This document shows positions 23,301-34,459 of a stretch of 64,000 bases of DNA, one piece after another. The first letter of the stretch is position 1; every line of letters begins with the position of its first letter. The stretch covers positions 23,324,349 through 23,388,348 of the forward strand of contig OU744451.1 in NCBI GenBank assembly GCA_916610825.1, written 5' to 3'. This DNA comes from Haliclystus octoradiatus (taxonomy: Eukaryota > Cnidaria > Staurozoa > Stauromedusae > Haliclystidae). Made by a program: the position numbers and the translations under genes. The notes beneath the pieces are model-generated. The model did not search any database. It saw nothing but the letters and a program-made list of their open reading frames with translations, and was not told where the DNA came from.

Positions 23301-26300
23301 TCACCAATTTGAACTCCTGTTACCTATTGTATTTTCCCAATTGAAGTCCATTACAAGTGATCTAGATATGCTATCCTACATTTCAGAGTAGTTTTGAAAT
23401 TTTAATTCTCATGTCAGACATGTCTGAGTATAATGCTTATAATCAACTTTGATTGTTTGAGATGTCAATAGATATCGACTTTCTTTGAATGTGTTGTCTT
23501 CATTTTCAAATTGTAGTTATTTGGCAAGAACAAATCCGGCTGATGTAGCTAGAGTAGAATCAAAAACTTTCATTTGTACAGATACAGAGAAGGAAACAAT
23601 TCCCACGCCAAGAGAAGGAGCAGTAGGCTCTCTTGGTAGATGGTCAAACATTGAAGAGATGGATAAAAGGTTACATGGCCTAATGGAGGGCTGCATGAGA
23701 GGTTAGCAATCCATTAAAGTGGTAGCATCTTAGGTAGGATCTTTTGATCCAAATTATTTGCATTGTATGCTGCAATTTGTTTTATCTTGCTTATATTGCG
23801 ACATTATTCTTTAATCCCGGAAGTTCTTTTCTTAGTGAACAACCATTGAACAGTAGGGTAGGCTAAAGTGGCCAATGAATGGTTTGTCTGATTATCAAAG
23901 TATTTGAAGTCCTATAGACATTCTGGAGCATTTTCTTTTTTTGCCAATGGGAGGGGGGATTTATTTTGCTGAATGACTTCCTATTCGCATATTTTCATTT
24001 TAGGACTGATATAAATTTATATTTCATGTTACTAGGTCGTACCATGTATGTTATTCCATTCAGTATGGGTCCAGTTGGTTCGCCACTTTCAAAAATTGGT
24101 GTTCAACTCACGGATTCTGCTTATGTCGTTAGCTCGATGCGTGTAATGACAAGAATGGGTCAGAATGTGCTTGACACACTTGGAAATGACAATTTTGTTA
24201 AATGTCTTCATTCTGTTGGAAAACCGTTGCCATGTGAACCAGATCCATACAATTGGCCTTGCAATCCTGAAAACACTATTATCACTCATTTCCCAAAACG
24301 AAAAGAAATCATATCATATGGAAGTGGTTACGGAGGAAATTCACTTTTGGGAAAGAAATGTTTTGCTTTGAGGATTGCGTCAAGTATTGCAAGAGATGAA
24401 GGATGGCTAGCTGAACACATGCTGGTGAGTTGCCAATTTAATTATCCAATAAAGTTATTGAATAATGATAATTTATTAGCCTAATAATAATTATAATAAT
24501 GATAGTAATGATAATAATAATTATTATAATTACAATAATTATAATAATTATATTAATTTTAATTGTAATCATTATAATAATTATAACATCAATATTAATG
24601 TAATCACCTCTCTTTCCTTCAGATCCTTGGTCTAACAAATCCAGAAGGTGAAAAACGATACATTGCAGCAGCGTTCCCTAGTGCCTGTGGCAAAACAAAT
24701 CTTGCAATGATGACACCAACAATCCCTGGATGGAAGGTCGAATGTGTTGGCGACGACATTGCATGGATGAAATTTGATTCCGAAGGCAAGCTTCGAGCTA
24801 TCAACCCCGAAGCTGGCTTTTTTGGTGTTGCTCCTGGAACATCTATGAAGACGAACGAACAAGCTATGCATTCAATTAGGAAAGATACTGTGTTTACCAA
24901 TGTTGCTGAAACAAGTGACGGTGGCTACTTCTGGGAAGGTAAGAAGTTTAGCTGTAAGGAGGTTTAAGGCTGGTGCGGTCTTATAGTAGTGGTGAGGGCT
25001 TTAGACCATTACCAGCAGGCAGGGTCCGACAAAAGGTTCAGCCTTCTGGGAATCCTATAGTTATTTCAACATTTTCTTCTTAATTTGCTCTAACCTTCCG
25101 TAATCTAGGATTCCAGGGTTCCCACTTTTGTTGCACCTATATATTGTTGGGTACCTGCTAATCAACCACCCTAGTGAAAAAAGCTTCAAGCTTACCCGTG
25201 TTTGTCGATAAATGATAAATTGATAAACGTATGCCTCAATAATCTGATCCACCACTGGGTAGATTTTAATACCAACCCTAACGTCAGGAGAAGAAACGCT
25301 TAGATGGCAGAGCAAAGTGACTCTGTTCTAATTCGTCTTTCCCAATCTGACTGCAAATCACTATCTCTGTGCAATCTGTAGAAGCATTAGTTCCAAACAA
25401 AGTCTGGCAACTTGAGTGTTGATCCAACAATCCTAGATTTTAGATGACTAGAGCAAATTCAGAGGTGCACTTAACATGCATGTGCACTAAGCGTCAACAA
25501 AATTTCCAGGAAAACATTGAAAATAATTTAGGACACCTCAAGGATAGACATTGTCAGACACTATCTCTAGTTACTGACGATACAGTTGATTCCTGCAATG
25601 ACGGTATGCTAGAGAGACAAACTATTTTACCAGTTTTGGCAGAATCCGTTGTAAGCGGTAAATATTTAGCAAAGTTTGACTGTAAATTACTCGATGTCCA
25701 ATTTTTTGGCTTACTGTTATTAAAAGAATACCGCTAAAGTTGGTACCGCTATTGCCAGATTTGATTGTAATTGTGAAATGGGATTGTCAGGAGTCACAAT
25801 ATATACAAAGTTATCAATCAACCTGTGCTTGATTATTGGAAGTTAATCTCATTTTGTTAAGAGCATCGATTGTAAATGCTCTTTATTGATCCCAGTCGCG
25901 ACACTGAACTTGTCAATTTCAACATATTTCATAGCAGATAGGATTTGATTGTTAATATGCAGCATGAAGTATGGTTGCTATGCCATCTCAGCTTATCCCA
26001 TCTTATGTTATCCTAGCCTGCGTTACAGACCGAGATTCATTCACGAAAGAATAGGGTCTGTGAGAATTGCTCAATTAATTGATCGAACAGAGGTGATGAA
26101 TTTATTATCTAAGAACAATAGATTTACCATACATTGATCAGAAACTTCCGCTCTACGTTTTCCTAGAGTGGCTGGACAGAGAACTGTGCAAATCACACAG
26201 ACCCTATTCTTTTGTGAATGAATCGCGGTCTGTAACACAGACTAATGTTATCCTTGATCATCAGTATGAACTCTTGTTATTGTTTGTTCACAAAGGTTTG

Positions 26301-27762
26301 GAAGATGAAGTTGATTTGTCTAAGGTGTCTGTAACCTCATGGCTAGGAGAAAAGCGATGGAGGAAGGGATCATCAAAGGCAGCTCATCCTAACTCACGTT
26401 TCTGTGCCCCAGCAAGTAATTGTCCAATTATGGATCCATTATGGGAGGATCCAAAAGGTGTTCCAATTGATGCCATTGTCTTTGGTGGACGTCGTCCGGA
26501 AGGAGTTCCTCTTGTTTATGAATCATTCGATTGGAATCATGGTGTTTTTATCGCAAGCTCTATGTGCTCAGAAACTACTGCTGCAGCTGAGCATAAAGGC
26601 AAAGCTGTCATGAGGGATCCCTTTGCTATGAGACCGTTCTTTGGTTATAATGCTGGTCATTATATGCAGCATTGGTTAAATATCGGTGCTAAAGAAGGCG
26701 CAAACTTACCTAAAATCTTCCATGTTAATTGGTTTAGAAAGAATGATGCTGGAAAATTCATTTGGCCAGGTAAATATTAGCATTGTTTCACCTAGTTCAC
26801 AAAATGTTCAGCATTATTGAAAACATTATTTTATTTACTCAATGTTTCATTGCCAAGCTCCCATCCCATCCATCTTACATATTGTGGTCCAGTTTTCCTT
26901 TCAGTCAATTGTCACGTAACATTGAGAATTTGTGCTGATCTGCAGGCTTCAACCAAATTTTGTAACTCGTTGTTGTTCTAGTCAAATGCTAGCATGGGTT
27001 ACATATCAACGCAATTCACTCACGAAAGAAAAGGTGAATGAGTTGTGGTATGTGATGTAACAGACTCGTTAATTCCTTGTAAAAGTTTTTTGGGTAAATG
27101 CAGGTTTGGTTAAATGTAATTATAATAGTCATTGAGTTTTTGAGATATGTTTAACTCTCTAGTAGGCTACCACAGAGCCATATATTTATAAGAGTTAAGA
27201 CATGCAGCTTTTTGGACTCAAGAATCGCCATTTTCGTTCCATTGAAAACGCGATTTTTGCTTTTGAACAAAAGTTTTTCGAATTCACAATACTATTTTTG
27301 CGCGCTTGAAATTTCACAAACATAGGTTTGATGGAACAAAAGGACTTCCATAAAATCATGTGACTGGCATCTGTCCAATTGGAGCTTAGAGCGACACATG
27401 AAAGATTGTCCTAACTCTTGTAAATAGATGGCTCTGGGCTACTAACACTGTAACTTTAAAAATCATTTTTGATTCTAGGATTTGGAGAAAATTCTCGCGT
27501 GTTAGATTGGATTGTGAAACGGATTAAAAATGAAGATGTTGCCGACAAATCTCCAGTTGGTTACGTTCCAAAAAATAATACAATTAATTTAGATGGTTTG
27601 GAACCTGTCGATATGGGTGAATTAATGTCAGTACCAAAAGATTATTGGTTAGAAGAATGTGATTCTATCGAGCAATATTTTGATGAACAATTAAATGATG
27701 ATTTACCAGAAGAAATTAATGCACAATTACAGGGCTTACGACAGAGATTACAAGATAATTAA
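20322..27762 (+). CDS. PCK2: Phosphoenolpyruvate carboxykinase (GTP), copy 3, predicted mitochondrial
   Basis: Exons: 20322-20347, 20493-20747, 23517-23701, 24036-24424, 24623-24938, 26296-26769 and 27479-27762. These total 1929 bp, or 642 residues (vertebrate PCK2 is about 640). A short first exon encodes MTIYSRIF and splices in phase (AG|C) to [20 protein letters not shown]. Together these give a leader of about 28 residues with Arg, Lys, Ser and aromatic residues but no acidic residue, typical of a mitochondrial presequence. The enzyme core then begins as in the other copies. The active-site Cys/Lys P-loop [21 protein letters not shown] and [15 protein letters not shown] are intact. Later exon boundaries match copies 1 and 2 exactly. 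The gene is enlarged by transposons, including a 1-kb element in the 20748-23516 intron. Localisation is inferred from sequence only. Confidence 0.92.
22249..23247. mobile_element. 1-kb MULE-like element with long TIRs and 9-bp TSD
   Basis: Inverted ends of about 120 bp start TAGCCTGCTCGCAGACTCAC and include CAGCACGGGGCGTGG. The element is flanked by ACAGTTTAT at 22240-22248 and again at 23248-23256. Long TIRs plus a 9-bp duplication are typical of Mutator-like elements. No transposase was found inside, so it is non-autonomous. It sits in the second intron of PEPCK copy 3. Confidence 0.85.
26014..26244. mobile_element. MULE-like MITE with perfect 9-bp TSD
   Basis: TAGCCTGCGTTACAGACCGA at the left and TCGCGGTCTGTAACACAGACTA at the right are inverse ends; internal AATAGGGTCTGTG and CACAGACCCTATTC also pair. 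Flanked by ATGTTATCC at 26005-26013 and 26245-26253. It ends only about 50 bp before the acceptor of PEPCK copy 3 exon 6. Confidence 0.88.
26990..27068. repeat. Degenerate short foldback related to TAGCCTGC family
   Basis: TAGCATGGGTTACATATC and GATGTAACAGACTCG are imperfect inverse copies around a CACTCACGAAAG...GGTGAATGAG core. It is probably a decayed relative of the 26014-26244 element. Confidence 0.4.
27174..27437. mobile_element. MITE with AGAGCCAT ends
   Basis: AGAGCCATATATTTATAAGA at the left and TCTTGTAAATAGATGGCTCT at the right are imperfect inverse repeats. A second member begins at 63776, with ends AGAGCCATCTATT and AATAGATGGCTCT. Non-coding; it abuts the acceptor of PEPCK copy 3 exon 7. 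Confidence 0.65.
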
Positions 27763-28668
27763 AAATCTAATTTTATATATTAATTCTCCCTGAATTTATA
27801 TATCATTTATTCTTGAAAAAATGAAAACAAATTGACAATTACAATAAATCAAAAAATAGATTTTAAAATCTTTTTAGGAATTGTTTATCAGTTATAGACA
27901 ATTAATAATATTATTAAATTTTATTATTTCTGTGATTTTGTATTTTTGGTCATTGTAAATTTAGATTATATAAGTTGATTTCATACAACTGGATTAACTA
28001 TGTTGTGTGTTATGATTGTATAATCAATCAATATTTATCAATCATTTTTTTTTTTTTTTTTTCATCATAAATTATTACATTGATGTCTATACTAAATGTT
28101 GACCTTATTTACATGTAGGACACCGTCAACCTATTAATTAAAGGGTACAAAGAAGAGGGAAGTTTCTCCTCAACTCCCCACGATCTGCTTTTATTCAGAG
28201 TAACATTATTTTTACTTTTAGCTCACCAAAAAAGATTTATTTTATTTTATTTATCTGGCGTATGCACAATATTCTCACATAGAATGGTGCAAGCTTATCT
28301 TGCCTAATGTTTCCTTTCTAATATGCTACGTTGCTTAATGAGAAATACCTTTTCAGGCTAATTTCAATATTGGGATTTTAGAATTGTTTGCATTATCACA
28401 TCCAGGTTGGGGTATGTTTGGTTGTTGCGAAATGTACTGTTCTTTTTTGCTTATTTACAACAATAAACAATTTGGGTTCACAAAAAGAAATATTTGTTAA
28501 TTCTTGGGTATGTCTATCATGATAAATTGATAATCAAACTGATTGAGATACTCAACTAGCTCAATTCTCAGTCCTCCCCTTCAAGATTGTACTGTCATTT
28601 TGAGCATAGTCGGATATCGGGTTTTCAAAACTACCAGATAGCGGCTTTCCGTATCTCACACGGTTCGA

Positions 28669-28743
28669 TAGCCAGCACGCAGACTCATTGTCAACTCTAC
28701 TGTTCTACTGTAGAGTTTTGACAGTGGGCCTGCGAGTAGGCTA
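28669..28743. mobile_element. Short TAGCC...GGCTA foldback
   Basis: TAGCCAGCACGCAGACTCAT pairs with the right arm ending GCCTGCGAGTAGGCTA, and CTCTACTG pairs with CAGTAGAG near the centre. No clear target duplication. The internal GACTCA..TGTCAA resembles the ends of the 22249-23247 element. Confidence 0.6.
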
Positions 28744-30262
28744 TTAAGTACACTGTTATTTTTATGGTTTCTGAACAAAATCGTTTCACCACAGTTCCAC
28801 CTGAGTAAGTTTTCCTATTTGCCAAAAATTAAAATATGAATTGCATTGTCTCAAAACTACAAAGTCCAAATTTTGATGAAATTTAAGTATTTACTTTTTG
28901 CAGTGTCATTGTCATTGTGCGGCTGTTTGAGAAAGAGACTCTATTGTTATGTAAATTATTTTTATAAATTATTCATCTTGCGCAACTTTTCAATGGATAA
29001 ATGCGTTTTGTCCTCAATGGCGTTCTTTATCACCTGAAACTCACATGCCCTTGGTCGGTTTAACCCAAATTTTACAAAATAAGTGGAGACCTTCTACCAG
29101 AATTTAATTGTTTCATATTCAATTGATATACCTGTTACATTGCCTATATCTTTTTTACCGGTAAGTTTTATTTTATTGTGGTGCATCACATTTAATGCTT
29201 ACGCAATTGTTTTTGGTAGGCCTAAACATTTTTTAAGGCTTGGGTGCTGTAGCAACACAAAACGTTCTGAGTCATGCCAGCCTTGTGTGATGTAATCATT
29301 TCATTTCAGATAAATTTCATGTTTCATTTTTCTTGCTGCTTATATACTTCGTGAATATTTATGCATGATTCAAGTGGAAGGCCTACCAGCCAACTGTTTT
29401 TGCTTGCTGAGGACAAAGTAGGCGTTACCTTTGCCACACAATATGAAATAAATAAAACTTGAATAACCCAACTTGTGGTGTTTGCAAAAAAACAGCTAGC
29501 CTACTCTCAATAGTCTTTCTTACATTAACAATGTTTCCTTTTGAGATATAGTAGTTCAAGTTCATTGTTTGCCGGTTAATTTTGAAATTGCATAACTTAT
29601 ATCTTGTCCTCATGACCTCATAGGCTGCAGATTTTCAATGAGTCACTTTTATTTAAAAAAATATTTTTTATAATTTCCGTTTTGTTCATTTTTCATGGTT
29701 TGCCAGACTACAGAGAAGGTCTCAAAATGGTATTCCTGTCCTCAGAAATGTTTTTGGGGTTTCACGACACACACGTAATTAGGCCCTAAAACACTCTATT
29801 TTATTGTTTGAATAAAATACAGAACCCTCCTAAAATTCCAATAAAAATACAAAAAGAATAGTAAGAGTTTAAGAAATTACTAACTCTTTTGCGCATTTGA
29901 TGATTGGTGCACTGTCAAGAGTGCTCTTGTATTGTAGTTTTGGAGTTTGAAAGTCTGCTCTTGAAATTCTATTATGGGTGTGCTTCCGAGATCTCGGCGA
30001 ATAGTGCCCTTCTCTGCAGTCTTAATGGTTTTTTGTTTATTAATCTGAAATTATTCCTTTTTCTTGTATATATGCGTTACAAAATATGCCTGACCTCCAA
30101 ATTCTTTCTTCATATAAATTTTGTGTAATGCTTGTGTAGAACTATAACGTAAACGAGGATAAATATCGATAATGAGGTTACGTTGAGTATAATTAGAATT
30201 TGGGTATTTATGATTGTAAGCTAGTTGAGGTTTTAGCAGAGTGCAAGGGCACAGCTAAACGA

Positions 30263-31511
30263 TAGGGGAGAGCGGGGTGAAATGGAACGGGGGTGAATCG
30301 GAATACACAACTTCTAAAGACTCAAAAATTACAAAATTGCAGCAGAACATTGTTCTTATATAGTCTAAACATTGTGTAAAGTTTCATTTCGATACATACA
30401 GTAAATAAAATATTATAAGCCTTTGAAAATTTGTACGCGCGATGCAAGTCATTCGCTTTTCACATCGCGTTTGATTTTATTTTCATTTCTTCACGCATCA
30501 GGTGTTATTGCATACCATTGTGTAGAGAATTTCCGTGTTATGACGTAGGCAGTTGTCATTTTTGTCTTTTCCAACAAACTTTCTAGTAAATAGTGTTTAT
30601 GTTGCAAGATTCACGATGGGGTTGAATGGAACACGGCGGGAAACATTTCAATCACAGTCTGGCTTCACACTGCTTTGCTTTGTTGTTGCTCCGCCTTTGA
30701 TTTCACACCAAGAAGAAATCATTCAAATTAATCCATTAAATTGGTTCAATTGCCTCTTTTCATTAGTAAATAGCCTTGTATTATTTCTCTGAACCATTGA
30801 TCTTTTTGTTGTTTTATTTTCAACGTAAAATTAATGAGTTTGTATTGTCTTGTTTTGACTTATTATTTCCTTCGTGAATCAGTGTGAATTATAACGTAAA
30901 CAAAACATTTGCATGAGCGGTTTCTTTGAATTTGACACCTTCGGAAGGAAAGCGACTTTGTCGAAGGACTGCATGAAATTAAATGTTGTTTTATTCATAT
31001 TATTTTGGTTAAATCTAATTAAAACCCATTTGAATGATTAACCTTACTCATATTCTCTCAATTATAACTGAAATTTGAAAAATTATACTAGTACGGGAAA
31101 ATGTTATCGTGTTTTACGGAGACGCATTTTTTTGAATGGAAAATAATAATGTTATAAATTTATATTTGGAAGTAAGTTTCTTTATCTATCTAATTTATTA
31201 TTGTTGATATCAATTTTTAAAGGCTCAATAGCTATGATACTCAATTTATTTGAACAAATTCGATGAAATAATGGTAAATTTGTGTTCATTCCGTTTCACC
31301 CCACATTTTCGCAAAATCGCGGTTTTGAAAAAATGTCATTCTTCCTTTAAACATTGTTTCAACTTTGATTTGACAATATTCAGGTATTTTGCATTATAAA
31401 CTTCAGACAATTTCCTACAAATCAATACCGAAATTGTGAGTTTTGCGTGAGCCGTTTTGGAGCAATAATTTTTTTAAGAAAATTTGTTCCAATTCACCCC
31501 GCTCTCCCCTA
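30263..31511. mobile_element. 1.25-kb non-autonomous TIR element (TAGGGGAGAGCGGGGTGAA ends)
   Basis: The left end TAGGGGAGAGCGGGGTGAAA and right end TTCACCCCGCTCTCCCCTA are inverse; TA at each border may be the target duplication. Internal motifs such as GGGTTGAATGGAACACGG and TTCCGTTTCACCCCAC are further related repeats. No transposase ORF. Confidence 0.7.
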
Positions 31512-31851
31512 CTAGTGTTGTATGAGAACTGATTAACGGAGCGCAAGGGCGTGGATAATGTGATAATGGTGTTATTATTATTGACTACTTGATTAAAAGT
31601 TATTGCCAACAGCTTGATCCATTGTTATCTACTTTATTTAGCCTAGATATTGCACCACAACATGCTTTTTGTATCAAAAAATTAATGTTATAAATAATGT
31701 ATATTCAAAGTTTATGACATCGACATGATCATTGCTTCTTTATTCTATTTAAAGAAATTAAAATATTTAGGCATTGCACATGTGCGTATTTGTATCAATT
31801 TGTGAATAAAGAAAATGAGTCAAAAAAAAGAATACGGGTCTCGCTGCTTCA

Positions 31852-32144
31852 AGTTTCACGCCATACGGTGATCATCAGACAGGCATCTTAAAGGGGCAAA
31901 ATTGAGCGGTGACCGCTGCCAGCTCAAGTTGAATTTATGCTTAGCGTAATTCAACCGTCTCGCTTTGAAGCTATTGTTATACGCAGGCCTAATTTGTTGT
32001 AATTTCATGTCAACAATGAACATTGTGTTATGAACAATAAACATGCACATGATCCTAAGTGCGTAGCGCCTGCCGGTCATTTTTGCTCCTTTAAGTAAGC
32101 AAGCATATGATACTTGCCTGATGATCGCCGTATAGTGTGAAACT
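31852..32144. mobile_element. TTAA-target MITE nested in an older foldback
   Basis: The inner element, between TTAA at 31888-31891 and 32091-32094, has inverse ends AGGGGCAAAATTGA and TCATTTTTGCTCCT. The outer sequences AGTTTCACGCCATACGGTGA and TCGCCGTATAGTGTGAAACT are inverse to each other and are interrupted by the inner element. TTAA targets fit the piggyBac or Kolobok groups. Confidence 0.75.
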
Positions 32145-32177
32145 CAGATTTATCTGTATCAATTTGTATATAGGCTA

Positions 32178-32352
32178 CAGTCATTTGTTATAGCGGTCAC
32201 CTCTATAAAGCGGCCACCTGTCTATAGTGGCCACTCTTGCAATGTCTAAAATACTATTTTCTATTGAATCGAACCTGTATATAAAGGCCACCTGTCTATA
32301 GTGGTCAGTTTATCTACCTCTCGTAGCTGGCCGTTATATACAGGTTTCACTG
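32178..32352. mobile_element. pogo/Tigger-like MITE copy
   Basis: Same layout as 1001-1177: CAGTCATTTGTTATAGCGGT at the left and CAGGTTTCACTG at the right between TA dinucleotides. It lies about 300 bp upstream of the ISYNA1 start. Confidence 0.7.
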
Positions 32353-32650
32353 TATTTTGGTTGTTTACAAGCAATCAATCATATTTATTTAAACTCATAC
32401 TCCACCATTGATAAATGATACAATTTACAACAGTTACTCATACGAATATGTCAAAAGAATGCCGTGTAACAAACATACTAGGCTACAGTTACAGATTTGT
32501 AGTAATTTAGGAAAAAAATTCAATTTTATACCTTGAAATTTTATACTGGAAATCATTAATTTTATACTGATGAAATAGAGCATTTATTTTTATTTGATTA
32601 AATTGTCAAATAATATTATTTATGTTTATTATAGACAAAATACAATCATA

Positions 32651-34312
32651 ATGGGCAAAGTTGAAGTTCAAAGTCCAAATGTATCATATTCAGCCACACA
32701 TATTGATACCGATTATTTGTATCAAACAACTCGAGCAGTTGGTACAAAAGAAGAAGGTTTCAAAGTTCAACCTATCGATGTTAAATACAAATTCCGTACT
32801 GAACGTACTGTACCAAAGGTTGGTGTTATGCTCGTTGGTTGGGGTGGTAATAACGGATCAACGTTTACTGCTGGTCTGCTAGCTAACAAACATAACATCT
32901 CATGGCACACAAAAGAAGGCGAGAAACAATCAAACTTTTTCGGATCAATTTTTCAAGCGTCAACAGTAAGTCTTGGTTATAATTGCGATGGTGTTGAACA
33001 ATTTGTTCCTTTTCGTGATTTAATGCCTATGGTTGATCCACTCGAGCTTGTTACGGATGGTTGGGATATTTCATCCGATGATCTTGCCCAATCAATGAAC
33101 CGTGCTGAGGTTTTGGATTATAATTTACAAAAACAATTAAGTCCTTTAATGCATGATATGAAACCACGAAAAGCTGTTTATCGTGAAGATTTTATTGCAT
33201 TAAATCAAAAAGCTCGAGCTAATCATATATTGCATGGAACTACTCAACAGCAATTAGATCAGGTCCGTGCTGATATTAAAGATTTTAAAACAACTAGTGG
33301 CGTTGATAAAATTATTGTTTTATGGACTGCAAATACAGAACGTTTTTGTGATGTTAGACCTGGTTTGAATGATACTGCAAGTAATATGTTGAAATCTATT
33401 GCTAATAATGAAGATGAAGTATCTGCGTCAACTATATATGCTGTTGCCAGTATACTGGAAGGATGTGCCTATATCAACGGTTCACCTCAGAATACGTTTG
33501 TCCCAGGTGTTATTGAATTAGCTGAGCAATATAAAGTTTTTATTGGGGGAGACGATTTCAAATCTGGACAAACCAAAGTTAAATCAGTTTTAGTTGATTT
33601 CCTTGTCGGTGCTGGTATCAAGCCAACTTCAATTGTTAGTTATAATCATTTGGGTAATAACGACGGTATGAATTTATCATCTCCGCAACAATTCAGATCG
33701 AAGGAAATTTCCAAAAGTAATGTTGTCGATGATATGGTCGGTTCAAATGATATTTTATATAAAAATGGTGAAAAACCTGATCATTGTGTTGTTATTAAAT
33801 ACATTCCAAATGTTGGCGATAGTAAACGTGCAATGGATGAATATACATCTGAAATATTTATGCATGGTACTAATACCGTTGTTATGCATAATACTTGTGA
33901 GGATTCTTTATTGGCTGTGCCGATTATTTTTGATTTGATTATGTTAACAGAGATGTGTCAACGTATATCGTTTACTGTTGGGTCTAGTGAAGAATATCAA
34001 TCTTTTAATAGTGTATTATCAATTCTTAGTTATCTTCTTAAAGCACCACTTGTTCCAGAAGGTACGCCTGTCATTAATGCATTATTCAAACAAAGATCAT
34101 GTATTGAAAACGTATTCAGAGCTTGTGTTGGACTTCCACCACAAAATAATATGATGTTGGAATTTAAAATGTGTGATACCAATTCGTTCAAGAAAGGTAT
34201 GAAAGTTCAAAGTGCAGTAACTGCTACTACTCATGAACCTAATGGTATCATATCTAACGGCAATGATTTGAATGGTCATACTGGTAAAATGGAATGTAAC
34301 GGATACCATTAA
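32651..34312 (+). CDS. ISYNA1: Inositol-3-phosphate synthase
   Basis: Isomerises glucose 6-phosphate to 1D-myo-inositol 3-phosphate using NAD+, the first committed step of inositol synthesis; cytosolic. One uninterrupted exon encodes 553 residues (vertebrate enzyme about 558). The NAD-binding glycine motif [10 protein letters not shown] is at residues 62-71. Other conserved blocks are [35 protein letters not shown] and [20 protein letters not shown] near the end. The start is the ATG 16 bp after an acceptor (AG at 32633-32634), so the only intron visible is in the 5' UTR. A coding region without introns contrasts with its intron-rich neighbours. The last 47 codons or so, including the stop, are tandemly duplicated just downstream. 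Confidence 0.95.
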   Translation: MGKVEVQSPNVSYSATHIDTDYLYQTTRAVGTKEEGFKVQPIDVKYKFRTERTVPKVGVMLVGWGGNNGSTFTAGLLANKHNISWHTKEGEKQSNFFGSIFQASTVSLGYNCDGVEQFVPFRDLMPMVDPLELVTDGWDISSDDLAQSMNRAEVLDYNLQKQLSPLMHDMKPRKAVYREDFIALNQKARANHILHGTTQQQLDQVRADIKDFKTTSGVDKIIVLWTANTERFCDVRPGLNDTASNMLKSIANNEDEVSASTIYAVASILEGCAYINGSPQNTFVPGVIELAEQYKVFIGGDDFKSGQTKVKSVLVDFLVGAGIKPTSIVSYNHLGNNDGMNLSSPQQFRSKEISKSNVVDDMVGSNDILYKNGEKPDHCVVIKYIPNVGDSKRAMDEYTSEIFMHGTNTVVMHNTCEDSLLAVPIIFDLIMLTEMCQRISFTVGSSEEYQSFNSVLSILSYLLKAPLVPEGTPVINALFKQRSCIENVFRACVGLPPQNNMMLEFKMCDTNSFKKGMKVQSAVTATTHEPNGIISNGNDLNGHTGKMECNGYH

Positions 34313-34319
34313 TCTACTA

Positions 34320-34459
34320 ATTCTAATACGTTCAAGAAAGGTATGAAAGTTCAAAGTGCAGTAACGGCTACTACTCATGAACCTAATGGTATCATATCTA
34401 ATAGCAATCATTTGAATGGTCATACTGGTAAAATGGAATGTAACGGATACCATTAATCT
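34320..34459 (+). pseudogene. Tandem duplicate of ISYNA1 3' coding end
   Basis: Repeats 34176-34315 with a 144-bp period (a multiple of three), from ACGTTCAAGAAAGG through the TAA. About four substitutions are visible in the well-aligned 130 bp. The first stop lies before this copy, so it is 3' UTR, but it remains open in the same frame to its own TAA. Polyadenylation AATAAA near 34860. Confidence 0.85.

Larger units (their letters stand above)
27763..32634. other. Intergenic region between PEPCK copy 3 and ISYNA1
   Basis: No gene recognised in 4.9 kb; the short ORFs have no domain or coding signature. It contains a small TAGCC...GGCTA foldback (28669-28743), a 1.25-kb TIR element (30263-31511), nested MITEs (31852-32144) and a pogo-like MITE (32178-32352). 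The ISYNA1 5' UTR has an acceptor at 32634, so an upstream non-coding exon lies somewhere here. Confidence 0.55.
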
